In this document: piece after piece, positions 51,097 through 60,328 of the stretch
How the letters are laid out: every line of letters begins with the position of its first letter
How positions within the stretch are numbered: position 1 is the stretch's first letter
NCBI RefSeq assembly: GCF_000308655.1
Contig: NZ_BAGC01000010.1
Location: 1-64,000 of the forward strand
Origin: Nocardia niigatensis NBRC 100131
GTDB taxonomy: Bacteria; Actinomycetota; Actinomycetes; Mycobacteriales; Mycobacteriaceae
Length of the DNA: 64,000 nucleotides
Direction of reading: 5' to 3'
Program-made: the position numbers and the translations under genes
Notes under the pieces: model-generated
What the model was told of the DNA's origin: nothing
The model's database searches: none
The model's input: only the letters and a program-made list of their open reading frames with translations

Positions 51097-52761
51097 ATGC
51101 CCGCCTCGGCACTCCGACGCCGCCGCCCGAGCCCGGCAGTCGCCCATGGCCGACGTTTCGGCAAACGAAGCCGCGCCGCCGCCGCGTTCGCCGCGCTGCT
51201 CGCGCTGAGCGCCACCTCGTGTTCGTCATCGTCCGACAAGGTGGCCCCGGACACCGACACAGCGACGCCCATCAAGCACATGGTGGTGATCTTCCAGGAG
51301 AACGTCTCCTTCGATCACTACTTCGGCACCTACCCGAACGCCGCCAATACCGACGGCACCAAGTTCACGGCGCAGCCGAACACGCCGAAGGTGGACGGCC
51401 TCACGCCGGATCTGCTCACCAAGAACCCCAACAAGGCGCAGCCCGTGCGCCTCGGCGGCCCGGGCCAGCAGATCACCTGCGACCAGGACCACGAGTACAA
51501 GGACGAGCAGCTCGCCCTCAACGGCGGCAAGATGGACCAGTTCGTCGAGCACACCAACGTGTCCGAGGGCAAGTCCTGCAAGGCGCCGGTCTACGGTCCG
51601 CAGGGCCTGGTCATGGGCTACTACGACGGCAATTCGGTGACCGCGCTGTGGAACTACGCGCAGCACTACGCCATGAGCGACAACTCCTGGACCTCCACCT
51701 TCGGCCCGTCCACCGTGGGCGCGCTGAACCTGGTCGCGGGCCAGACCCACGGCGTCACCAAGATGGAGCCGCCCAAGCCGGGCCAGCCCTTCCCCGCCGA
51801 CACCGTGCTGGAGAACGCCGGCAACGGCCAGGGCACCGTGGTCGGCGACCCGCAGCCCTATGGCGACGACTGCTCCAGCCGCGACACCGTCCAGATGACC
51901 GGCACCAATATCGGTGACCTGCTCTCCAAGAAGGGCGTCAGCTGGGGCTTCTTCCAGGGCGGCTTCAAACCGACCGAGACCAAGGACGGCAAGGCCGTCT
52001 GCGGCGCCACCCACAATGTCGGTGTGGCGCTGGGCGGTACCGGCAAGACCGGTGACAAGGCCTGGGACACCAAGGGCGACTACATTCCGCACCACGAGCC
52101 GTTCCAGTACTACCCGTCCACGGCCAACCCGCACCACCTGCCGCCGACCTCGGTCGACAAGATCGGCCACGACGATCAGGCCAACCACCAGTACGACCTG
52201 ACCGACTTCTGGGCCGCCGCCGACAAGGGCAACATGCCCGCCGTCAGCTACCTGAAGGCCCCCGGCTACCAGGACGGCCACGCCGCCTACTCCGACCCGC
52301 TGGACGAGCAGCAGTTCCTGGTGGAGACCATGAACCACCTGCAGAAGCTGCCGGAGTGGAAGGACACCGCGGTCGTCATCGCCTACGACGACTCCGACGG
52401 CTGGTACGACCACACCGCTCCCAAGCTGGTCATGAACTCCGCCTCCGAGCAGGACGCCTACAGCGGTCCCGGCGCCTGCGGTGACGCGAAGGCGAATCCG
52501 GCCAAGTATCAGGGTCGTTGCGGTTACGGCCAGCGCGTCCCGCTGCTGGTCGTGTCCCCGTACTCGAAGACCAACTTCGTCGACCACGGTGTCACCGACC
52601 AGGCCTCGGTCCTGAAGTTCATCGAGGACAACTGGAAGACCGGCCGCATCGGCGACGACTCCTTCGACGAGAAGGCCGGCGCGCTGGACGCCCTGTTCGA
52701 CTTCAAGGCGGCCGCCCAGCCCACCCTGCAGCTCGACCCGAAGACCGGCGCCGCGAGCTAG
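51097..52761 (+). CDS. phosphoesterase (phospholipase C/acid phosphatase family) lipoprotein
   Basis: A 554-aa exported enzyme. An Arg-rich N-terminus, a hydrophobic segment and a lipobox-like ALSATSC give a probable lipoprotein. The phosphoesterase domain starts IKHMVVIFQENVSFDHYFGTYPN (metal ligands Glu, Asn and the catalytic Asp/His area) and includes DNSWTSTFGPSTVGALNLVAGQTHG and VIAYDDSDGWYDH. These match the PLC/AcpA superfamily. ATG 51097 with GGAGG. A strong terminator follows. Confidence 0.9.
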   Translation: MPASALRRRRPSPAVAHGRRFGKRSRAAAAFAALLALSATSCSSSSDKVAPDTDTATPIKHMVVIFQENVSFDHYFGTYPNAANTDGTKFTAQPNTPKVDGLTPDLLTKNPNKAQPVRLGGPGQQITCDQDHEYKDEQLALNGGKMDQFVEHTNVSEGKSCKAPVYGPQGLVMGYYDGNSVTALWNYAQHYAMSDNSWTSTFGPSTVGALNLVAGQTHGVTKMEPPKPGQPFPADTVLENAGNGQGTVVGDPQPYGDDCSSRDTVQMTGTNIGDLLSKKGVSWGFFQGGFKPTETKDGKAVCGATHNVGVALGGTGKTGDKAWDTKGDYIPHHEPFQYYPSTANPHHLPPTSVDKIGHDDQANHQYDLTDFWAAADKGNMPAVSYLKAPGYQDGHAAYSDPLDEQQFLVETMNHLQKLPEWKDTAVVIAYDDSDGWYDHTAPKLVMNSASEQDAYSGPGACGDAKANPAKYQGRCGYGQRVPLLVVSPYSKTNFVDHGVTDQASVLKFIEDNWKTGRIGDDSFDEKAGALDALFDFKAAAQPTLQLDPKTGAAS

Positions 52762-52775
52762 CGCCGCACTCCTCG

Positions 52776-52812
52776 ACCGCCCGGCCCGATCCATTGGAAA
52801 AGGCCGGGCGGT
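52776..52812 (+). terminator. intrinsic terminator of the phosphoesterase gene
   Basis: 11-bp perfect stem (ACCGCCCGGCC, complement 802-812 in the 52 kb block) with a 15-base loop, followed by TTTTGTATT. Confidence 0.85.
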
Positions 52813-52877
52813 TTTGTATTCGGGTGGGGACGGTTCCCCCTATAGTCGCTGACAGTGTGTCGAGCGAGTGGGGTTCC

Positions 52878-54014
52878 GTGGTGATCAGTCGTCGAAAAGT
52901 GTTGCGGGACGGGGCGATTCTGGCCGCTGCCGGGGTGGCGGCGGCCTGCGCCGCGCCGCGGCAGGTGGCGGGCACCGCGGCGTCCGGGAGCATCGCCTGG
53001 GAATACCGGGTCGACGGCGGGGTACGGGGACTGCGATACGGCACCGGCACGGTGGTGGTCGACAATGCCGCGGTGCTCACCGGACTCGAGGCGAAGAGCG
53101 GCCGGGAGCTGTGGCGGTTCCCGATCGCGACACCCGGGATAGGCCGCCGCTCCTGCCTCTGGAACGACGCACTCGTGGTCTGCGGGGCCGAACCCGACGC
53201 CACCGGCGACCGGGCCGTGGCCGTGGATCTGGCGTCGGGGAAACGCAATTGGTCCTTCGACGCACCCGACGGGATCGCGCTCGGCGGCGTCTTCGGGGTG
53301 CGGGACCGGGTGCTCTACCTGATCGCCTCCGATCGCGACAGGGTCGGGCGCGAGGCGTGGGCCGTCGACCTCGAGAGCAAGACCGTGCGCTGGCGGGTGC
53401 CCTGCGACGCCGAGGGACTCACCGTGCCCGACAACGGTTCTCTGCTCTACAACCAGAGCCCCGGCACCGGCGGCGATCTGGCCGCCCTCGACCTCGGCAC
53501 CGGCGCGACCGCCTGGTCCCGCGCGGGCGACGCGGCGGTCTCCGCCACCACCATCGCCTCCGGCCTGGTCCGGGGCGCGGTGCTGGCCACCGACGGCGCC
53601 CATCTCGTCTCCGGCCTGGATCCGAAAACCGGTGCGGCGCTCTGGACCACACCCGACCTGCCCTACACGGCCGGCGTGGTCTTCGGTTCCGATGACGCGT
53701 ACTACCTGTGCGACGGCACGGCATTGCACGCGATGACTCCCGGCAGCGAGGCCGCCAAGCTGTGGAGCATCGGCATCTCCCCGCAGGGCGTTGCCGCCGA
53801 TGTCGGCGGTTACCCGAGCGCGGGGGCCTTCTATCTGCTGGCCGGTCGCGCCCTGCGCGCCGTCGACGCGCACACCGGTCTCATCCGCTGGACGCAGTCG
53901 ATTCCGGACAAGCCAGGCTCCCAGGTGTCCTTCGCCGTCGGCGACACCCACTGCTACGTCGAATCCGCCGAGGACGACCCGGGCGCGTCCGCGGTCGTCG
54001 CCATCGCGCGCTGA
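52878..54014 (+). CDS. PQQ-like beta-propeller lipoprotein, Tat-type signal
   Basis: A 378-aa exported protein. VVISRRKVLRDGAILAAAGV with a twin-Arg and then AAAC gives a Tat lipoprotein signal. The rest is a WD40/PQQ-type propeller with repeating blade endings (LEAKSGRELWRFPI, VDLASGKRNWSF, VDLESKTVRWRVP, LDPKTGAALWTTP, VDAHTGLIRWTQS). GTG 52878 is used; GTG 52857 and 52881 are alternatives, and a TATAGT at 52841 could serve a nearly leaderless mRNA. No catalytic motif is seen; a scaffold or binding role is likely. Confidence 0.8.
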   Translation: MVISRRKVLRDGAILAAAGVAAACAAPRQVAGTAASGSIAWEYRVDGGVRGLRYGTGTVVVDNAAVLTGLEAKSGRELWRFPIATPGIGRRSCLWNDALVVCGAEPDATGDRAVAVDLASGKRNWSFDAPDGIALGGVFGVRDRVLYLIASDRDRVGREAWAVDLESKTVRWRVPCDAEGLTVPDNGSLLYNQSPGTGGDLAALDLGTGATAWSRAGDAAVSATTIASGLVRGAVLATDGAHLVSGLDPKTGAALWTTPDLPYTAGVVFGSDDAYYLCDGTALHAMTPGSEAAKLWSIGISPQGVAADVGGYPSAGAFYLLAGRALRAVDAHTGLIRWTQSIPDKPGSQVSFAVGDTHCYVESAEDDPGASAVVAIAR

Positions 54015-54052
54015 CCCGGATTCCGTTCGGAGACCGCGATTCGGGTCTCGAC

Positions 54053-54691
54053 TCAGCCACGGATCTTCCGGGCCAGATCCTCGCCCAGCAGCACGAAGAC
54101 GTCGGTGGTGGCGTCGATGAGTTCATCGCGGGTCATGGGAAGGTCGCCCTGGAGCCAGGCCGAGAGGGCCTGGACCAGGCCGCCGACCAGATAGGTGGCG
54201 CGGAAGCCGATCATGGGCTGGGGGTCGCCCTCGGTGAGGCCGTAGAAGTCGATGCCCTCGGCCGCCACCAGATTCGCGAACGCCTTGATGGTGTGCGTTG
54301 TGCGGGTGCGCAATTCGGGGGTGGCGGAGCTGACGACCAGGGCCGCCCGGGCCTTGCGCGGATCGTCGGTGAGGATGTGGACGCCGGCGGTGATGGCGGC
54401 GTGCGCCTTGGCGCGCGGGTCGTCGGGGGCGGTTGGCAGGCCGGTGAGCAGGGCGCCGGCCAGTTCCTCGGCGATGCTGTCGAACAGGGCCGACAGCACG
54501 GCATCGCGGCCGTCGAAGTTCTCGTAGTAGTAGCGCTCGTTGAGGCCCGCGCCGGCGCACAGCGCGGAGACGGTGAGCTTGTCGATGCCCTGGGTGCCGA
54601 GGATATCGAGGGCGGCGTCGAGCAGGGCGGTGCGGCGCTGGGCGCGGCGTTCGTCCGCAGAGATGCCGCCGTAGGTCCGTTGCCCGGTCAC
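54053..54691 (-). CDS. TetR family transcriptional regulator
   Basis: A 212-aa repressor. Helix-turn-helix at about 20-65 (TALLDAALDILGTQGIDKLTVSALCAGAGLNERYYYENFDGRDAVL) and a C-terminal ligand domain (FRATYLVGGLVQALSAWLQGDLPMTRDELI). It is divergent from the MpaB-type oxygenase gene; the interval carries a perfect 9-bp inverted repeat plus an extra half-site, presumably its operator for both genes. Confidence 0.92.
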   Translation of the reverse strand: MTGQRTYGGISADERRAQRRTALLDAALDILGTQGIDKLTVSALCAGAGLNERYYYENFDGRDAVLSALFDSIAEELAGALLTGLPTAPDDPRAKAHAAITAGVHILTDDPRKARAALVVSSATPELRTRTTHTIKAFANLVAAEGIDFYGLTEGDPQPMIGFRATYLVGGLVQALSAWLQGDLPMTRDELIDATTDVFVLLGEDLARKIRG

Positions 54692-54696
54692 GAACC

Positions 54697-54742
54697 GATT
54701 CTGGCACGGCCGGGATTCTGGCAGAGGGTCTTGCCAGAATTC
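54697..54742 (+). promoter_or_regulatory. TetR operator with three half-sites
   Basis: GATTCTGGCA occurs at 54697-54706 and again at 54714-54723. The second copy forms a perfect ATTCTGGCA/TGCCAGAAT palindrome with 54732-54740 (8-base spacer). It lies between the TetR and MpaB starts. Confidence 0.75.
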
Positions 54743-54804
54743 GGAATCCGGGGGAATCTATTTCCAGATGTGATGGCCCGCATCACACCCACCGGGAGGC
54801 GACG

Positions 54805-55749
54805 ATGCCTGCACGCGCGGCCGAGAGCGGCTACTTCTCCGACGACTCGATGATCCGGCGGGTCATGCGCAAGCGCGCGGTCGGACTCACCTACGGCCAG
54901 CGGGCGCTGGTGATCGGCGCGGTCCATCCACTGCTCTATGTCGGCACCGCGGAGAACACCCAGCATCGGACCACGCCCTACACCCGCCTCGCCCTCACCG
55001 GCCGCCTGTTCGAGGCCGTCTCCCTGGGCACCCGCGAAGAGGCCGATCGCGCACGGGCTTTCACCCGCAAACGGCACGCCCCCGTCGACGGCGTGCTCCC
55101 CGAGGACGCGGGCGCCGCCAACCCGGCCGGCACCCGCTACTCCGCCGGCGACCCGCACCTGATGTTCATGACCATGGCCTTCACCTTCGACTCCGCCGAG
55201 GTCATGCACGATCTGCTGGTCCGCCGCCTCACACGGACCGAACGCGAAGGGCTGTACCAGGACTACGTGCGCTGGGGTGAACTGTTCGGCATGCCGCGCG
55301 GCGCCGCGCCCTACACCTACCGCGAATTCCGCGACTACTTCGACGGCTACCTGGCCTCCGACGAGCCCCACCTCACCGAAGAGGCCAAACTGGTCGGGTC
55401 CTACCTGATGGGCCAGCGCGTCGCCCACCCACTGCCGATGCCCATGCGGCAGGCCCTGACCGGCTTCTCGCTCCTGGTCCAGGGCAGCCTGCCCAGGCGG
55501 GTCCGCGACATGTACGAACTGGACTGGGGCCTCCGCGAACAGGTCGCCTTCCGCACCCTGGCCCGCGCCGTCCGCACCGCCCAACTCTCCCCACCACTGG
55601 TAGGCAACCCCCTCACCGCCCCCCTGACCGGCCCCAGCTACCCCCTCTACAAGCTGGCCACCCGCCGCGAACAGCGCCTGATCGGCTCCGGCCGGCCCAG
55701 CATGCCGGGGGTCGATCCACGCCCACTGTCGGACCGAATTGGCGCGTGA
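54805..55749 (+). CDS. MpaB-family oxygenase (DUF2236, Lcp-like)
   Basis: A 314-aa protein of the oxygenase MpaB/latex-clearing-protein-related family: DDSMIRRVMRKRAVGLTYGQRALVIGAVHPLL, RLALTGRLFEAVSLGTREEADRA, HAPVDGVLPEDAG, and LFGMPRGAAPYTYREFRDYFDGYL are typical. Members use haem b in known cases. GGGAGG precedes ATG 54805. Regulated, by position, by the divergent TetR. Confidence 0.87.
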   Translation: MPARAAESGYFSDDSMIRRVMRKRAVGLTYGQRALVIGAVHPLLYVGTAENTQHRTTPYTRLALTGRLFEAVSLGTREEADRARAFTRKRHAPVDGVLPEDAGAANPAGTRYSAGDPHLMFMTMAFTFDSAEVMHDLLVRRLTRTEREGLYQDYVRWGELFGMPRGAAPYTYREFRDYFDGYLASDEPHLTEEAKLVGSYLMGQRVAHPLPMPMRQALTGFSLLVQGSLPRRVRDMYELDWGLREQVAFRTLARAVRTAQLSPPLVGNPLTAPLTGPSYPLYKLATRREQRLIGSGRPSMPGVDPRPLSDRIGA

Positions 55750-55773
55750 CCAGCGTTTCGGTCGATGAACTGA

Positions 55774-55892
55774 AGGTTCGCGGCCGTCTCGATTCTGGAC
55801 TGAGTGGAGCGCGGGAGCGTAGCGGAGGAGCGCAGGGAGGGAAGGATCGAGACCTCGGGGCTGCGAACCCGCCCAGGAGCGAAGCGGAGGGG
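55774..55892 (+). repeat. structured repeat family 2, copy A (5' of trpS)
   Basis: 119 bp that match copy B (45211-45327, opposite strand) closely over their full length. It opens AGGTTCGCGGCCGTCTCG, contains CTGGACTGAG and GGAGCGTAGCGGAGGAGCGCAGGG, then CGAGACC and GCTGCGAACCCGCCC, and ends GAGCGAAGCGGAGGGGC. The end lies 17 bp before the trpS ATG and may supply its ribosome site (GGAGGGG). Confidence 0.85.
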
Positions 55893-55900
55893 CAATTTAA

Positions 55901-56935
<1,035 letters not shown>

Positions 56936-56973
56936 ACCGGCCGCGGGGCGTCCGGGTGTGCGGAGGTGGCGGA

Positions 56974-57999
56974 GTGTTCGGCAAGGTCGTCGGGAACGTC
57001 AAGGCGTGGATCGAACAGCAGATCCAGCGCCGCCCCTGGCTGGACCACCTGGTCCGCGCCGGCGGGCGCTATCAGCGGCAGCGCGGCGACTACTACGCCG
57101 CGGGCATCACGTATTTCACGGTGCTGTCGCTGTTTCCGCTGCTGATGGTGGGTTTCGCGGTGGCCGGCTTCGTGCTGTCGCGGAATCCGCAGTGGCTCAC
57201 CGATATCCAGCACAAGATCGTCGAGAATATTCCGGGTGAGGCTGGCAGCCAGATCAACGACCTGATCCACCAGGCCGTGGAATCGCGCACCGGCGTCGGC
57301 TCCATCGGCCTGGTGACCGGCGCGTACGCCGGGCTGGGCTGGATCGGCAACCTGCGGGCCGCGCTCACCGAGCAGTGGGATCAGCCCAGCACGGAGCGAA
57401 ACTGGTTCGTCGCCAAGGCGTCCGACCTGCTGGCGTTGATCGGACTGTTCGTGGCGATCCTCATCTCCCTCGGCCTGTCCGTGCTGGCCTCCGGCGGCCT
57501 CATCATCCATCTCCTCGACCGCCTGCACATCCACGAGTCGGGTCGGGTGGAACTCCTGCTCACAGTCGCGTCGCTGGCACTGGCGGTGGTGGCGAACTGG
57601 GCCGTGTTCGTGTGGGTCATCGCCCGGCTGCCCCTGCACCCCGTCACCTTCCGCAGCGCGGCCCGCGCGGCCATGATCGCCGCGGTCGTCTTCGAGGCGT
57701 TCAAGCAGCTGGCCTCGATCATTCTGCGCTCGGTGGTCAACGGCCCGGCCGGGGTGGTCTTCGGCCCGATCATCGGCCTGATGGTCTTCAGCTACTTCAC
57801 CGCCCGCATCATCCTGTTCGCCACCGCCTGGGCCGCCACGGCCGCGGACAACGAAGTGCCCGCGGAGATTCCGCCGCCCGCGCCGGCGATCATCCGGCCC
57901 CGGGTGGGCGTGGCCGGATTCTCCGCCGGGGCGGGTGCGGCCTGGTTCGGCGCTGGAGCCCTTGCGGCGGCACTGCTTTCGACACTGCGCCGCCGCTGA
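56974..57999 (+). CDS. YihY/virulence factor BrkB family membrane protein
   Basis: A 341-aa inner-membrane protein with six hydrophobic helices in the YihY/BrkB (once called RNase BN) arrangement: RQRGDYYAAGITYFTVLSLFPLLMVGFAVAGF, LVTGAYAGLGWIGNLRAAL, and VVFGPIIGLMVFSYFTARIILFATAW. GTG 56974 is chosen because GGAGG lies 7 bases upstream; an in-frame GTG at 56956 is possible. Probably co-transcribed with trpS. The transport or other function is unproven. Confidence 0.9.
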   Translation: MFGKVVGNVKAWIEQQIQRRPWLDHLVRAGGRYQRQRGDYYAAGITYFTVLSLFPLLMVGFAVAGFVLSRNPQWLTDIQHKIVENIPGEAGSQINDLIHQAVESRTGVGSIGLVTGAYAGLGWIGNLRAALTEQWDQPSTERNWFVAKASDLLALIGLFVAILISLGLSVLASGGLIIHLLDRLHIHESGRVELLLTVASLALAVVANWAVFVWVIARLPLHPVTFRSAARAAMIAAVVFEAFKQLASIILRSVVNGPAGVVFGPIIGLMVFSYFTARIILFATAWAATAADNEVPAEIPPPAPAIIRPRVGVAGFSAGAGAAWFGAGALAAALLSTLRRR

Positions 58000-58016
58000 C
58001 CCACTCAGCGGCGGCG
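57988..58016. terminator. bidirectional hairpin containing both stop codons
   Basis: Perfect 12-bp stem CGCCGCCGCTGA/TCAGCGGCGGCG with loop CCCAC. The TGA of the YihY gene and that of dacB form opposite arms. Confidence 0.6.
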
Positions 58017-59348
58017 GCTCAGCCTGCGTGCGCTCAACAGCAGTGCCAGCATCAGGATCACGCCGCCGGCCATCAGGGCGGTCCGCAGCCCGGCGTGCCC
58101 GGAAACCGAACCGGAATCCGCGGCCAGGGCGGGCTCGACCTCGGAGCGCGCGGGCGGACTCGCCAGCGCCACCGAGGAATTCGCGGCGCCGGCACCACCG
58201 TCGGGCATGCTGCCCACGGTCGCCCCGGCGGGCAGCGCGAAGGCGTAGTCGAGCAGCTTGGCCGCCTGCTCCCACGGCCGGAAGGGCCGCACATCCGCCT
58301 TGAGCAGCGTCACCACATAGCGGTGGCCATTGCGCTGCGCGGCCGCGACGAAGGTCTGCCGGGCGTCGTCGGTGTAGCCGGTCTTGCCGCCGATCGCGCC
58401 GTCGTACTCGTAGAGCAGATGGTTGTCGTTGGCGATGGGGAAGCCCGGATGATCCTTGTCGTCAGGGTTTTTCGGGTCGGCCGGGAAGCCGGGGAAGTCC
58501 ACCTGCTCGGTGTGGATCAGATCCGCGAACAGCGGCAGCGTCATGGCGTGCCGGAACAGCAGCGCCAGGTCGTAGGCCGAGGTGCTCATGCCCGGCCCAT
58601 CCAGCCCCGACGGCGTGGCGGCCCGAGTGTCCAAGGCCTGCAGCTGTTTCGCCAGCGCGTTCATCTTGGCGACGGTGGCGTCCTCCCCGCCCAGCTGGGT
58701 CGAGATGGCATGCGCCGCATCATTTCCCGACGCCATGATCAGCGCCTGGAACAGCTGCTTGTTGGTGTAGTGCCCGCCCGGCCCGATGCCGACCCGGGTG
58801 CCGTCGGCATTGGCGTCGTCCTGCGTGCCGATCACCGTCTTGTCCAGATCCAGCGCCGGGATCGCCACCGACGCCAGCAGCACCTTGATGGTGGAGGCGG
58901 GCCGGTAGCGCCCGTGCGGATCCTTGGCCGCGATGACCTTCCCGGTATCCAGATCGGCCACCTCCCACGCGGTGGCCGAAATGCCCTCCGGCAGTGGCCC
59001 GGCCCCGGACGGCAGGATCACCCCGCACCCGCTCAGCTGCTTGCCCCCGACCGCCGGATCGGCGATCGGCAGCGCCGCCGGCGCCGTCTGACCCGGCTCC
59101 GGCACCTCGGAGGTGTCGATGGGCGGCGGCGGCGCGGTCTTGTTCGGGCAGCTGTCGGTATTGGGCGTGGTGAACGGCGTTGTCGTGGTGGCGGGTTGGG
59201 CCTGGGCGGCGCCCGGTAGCGGCCCGGAGGCGACCCCCGCGAACACGCTGAGACCGGCCGCCAGGGTTACGGCGATGACAAGGGCGGCACGCCGGCGGCC
59301 GGCGGCGGCCGGGCGCGCGGTGCGACGCGGATACCTGCGGATACTCAT
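58005..59348 (-). CDS. dacB: D-alanyl-D-alanine carboxypeptidase (PBP5/DacB type)
   Basis: A 447-aa peptidoglycan-trimming serine peptidase. A signal segment (ALVIAVTLAAGLSVFAGVASG) and a Pro/Thr-rich stretch precede the catalytic domain: S-x-x-K at 152-155 (STIK), SGN in IMASGNDAAHAI, and KTG in GGKTGYTDDA. A C-terminal transmembrane helix (TALMAGGVILMLALLLS) with a basic tail anchors it. ATG 59348 starts the basic, signal-like N-terminus. Confidence 0.94.
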   Translation of the reverse strand: MSIRRYPRRTARPAAAGRRRAALVIAVTLAAGLSVFAGVASGPLPGAAQAQPATTTTPFTTPNTDSCPNKTAPPPPIDTSEVPEPGQTAPAALPIADPAVGGKQLSGCGVILPSGAGPLPEGISATAWEVADLDTGKVIAAKDPHGRYRPASTIKVLLASVAIPALDLDKTVIGTQDDANADGTRVGIGPGGHYTNKQLFQALIMASGNDAAHAISTQLGGEDATVAKMNALAKQLQALDTRAATPSGLDGPGMSTSAYDLALLFRHAMTLPLFADLIHTEQVDFPGFPADPKNPDDKDHPGFPIANDNHLLYEYDGAIGGKTGYTDDARQTFVAAAQRNGHRYVVTLLKADVRPFRPWEQAAKLLDYAFALPAGATVGSMPDGGAGAANSSVALASPPARSEVEPALAADSGSVSGHAGLRTALMAGGVILMLALLLSARRLSRRR

Positions 59349-59431
59349 CGCGCCCGACTCTATAGCCGACCGGTCGCCCCCGGCGTGCGATGTCCCGCGG
59401 TGCGGTCGCGACCGTGTCGGCGTGGGAGCGG

Positions 59432-60103
59432 CTAGTTCCCGGCGTGGGCGACCGGGCAGCCGTGGGCCAGGGGGCCGAGCAGCTTGTTGTTGTCGTAGAA
59501 GTGCTCGAGCTCGAGGATGCGCAGGTCCTCGGAGACCTTGGCGATGGTGACGCCGGTCATCTCGATCATTTCGCCGGTGGGCTGGTGGCCCTTGTACTCG
59601 CCCTCGTACCGGCCCCAGTGGCGCCACTTGAAGGTGACGGTCGGCGGGCCCGACAGCACCTCGAGCACCTCCCAGAAGAAGCCGCCCGGGAACGCGGTGT
59701 GGAAGATCTTGTGCGAGGTCTCGAAGGTCTCGCTCTCGACGTCGTAGTAGGGGTTCTCGCCGATCAGGATGTTGTAGGACCCGATGCGCGCGAATTCCTC
59801 TGCGTCCTGCCAGTTTCCGCCGTTGACGCGGCCGCGGTAGTGCTCGGCCACCAGCGAGACCCAGGTGGCCGGATCCTTCTTGTGCGAGACCTCCATCTCG
59901 AAGACCTTCACCAGCTCTTCGACGATGTGCTCCAGCGAATCCGGCGCGTGCTGGGTGGTGCGCTCGGCCGGGATTACCACCTTGCTCAGGTGGTAATCGG
60001 GTACGCCCTCGCGCCACTCCTCGGCGCCGGCGGCGGCGATGACGGCGTCGCGGCCCTGCAGGTGCAGCGGGGTCTCGACGGATTCGGTTGCTTGGTCGGT
60101 CAT
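59432..60103 (-). CDS. SnoaL-like/NTF2-fold protein
   Basis: A 223-aa protein whose central region (about 60-190) resembles SnoaL-like polyketide-cyclase or nuclear-transport-factor-2 folds: LVEHYRGRV, GSYNILIGENPYYDVESETFETSHKIFHTAFPGGFFWEVLEVLSGPPTVTFKWRHWGRYEG, and a C-terminal strand LRILELEHFYDNN. GAGG lies 7 bases before ATG 60103. No catalytic residues can be assigned. It is monocistronic. Confidence 0.7.
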   Translation of the reverse strand: MTDQATESVETPLHLQGRDAVIAAAGAEEWREGVPDYHLSKVVIPAERTTQHAPDSLEHIVEELVKVFEMEVSHKKDPATWVSLVAEHYRGRVNGGNWQDAEEFARIGSYNILIGENPYYDVESETFETSHKIFHTAFPGGFFWEVLEVLSGPPTVTFKWRHWGRYEGEYKGHQPTGEMIEMTGVTIAKVSEDLRILELEHFYDNNKLLGPLAHGCPVAHAGN

Positions 60104-60293
60104 TTCGTGCCTCACGTGTCCAGACCCCTTGGGGGGTCGGCGATCTCAGAAACGGACCGCATGACGGTAGCAGTACGAAGTCTTCATGTCGCGACAAGCA
60201 TTTGGGACTTCATTTCCAGATGGCGGAATGGTGACACGCCCCATCGTGGCCCTGTCCAATCCATGACACGACAAGAATTGACAGTCTCTACCA

Positions 60294-60312
60294 AATGAGA
60301 GACGCTCTCATT
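60294..60312 (+). promoter_or_regulatory. TetR operator of the MFS-tetR operon
   Basis: AATGAGAGACGCTCTCATT: perfect 8-bp arms with a 3-base spacer, 16 bp before the MFS start. TTGACA lies upstream at 60278-60283. Confidence 0.75.
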
Positions 60313-60328
60313 ATCGAGAAGATTCCAA

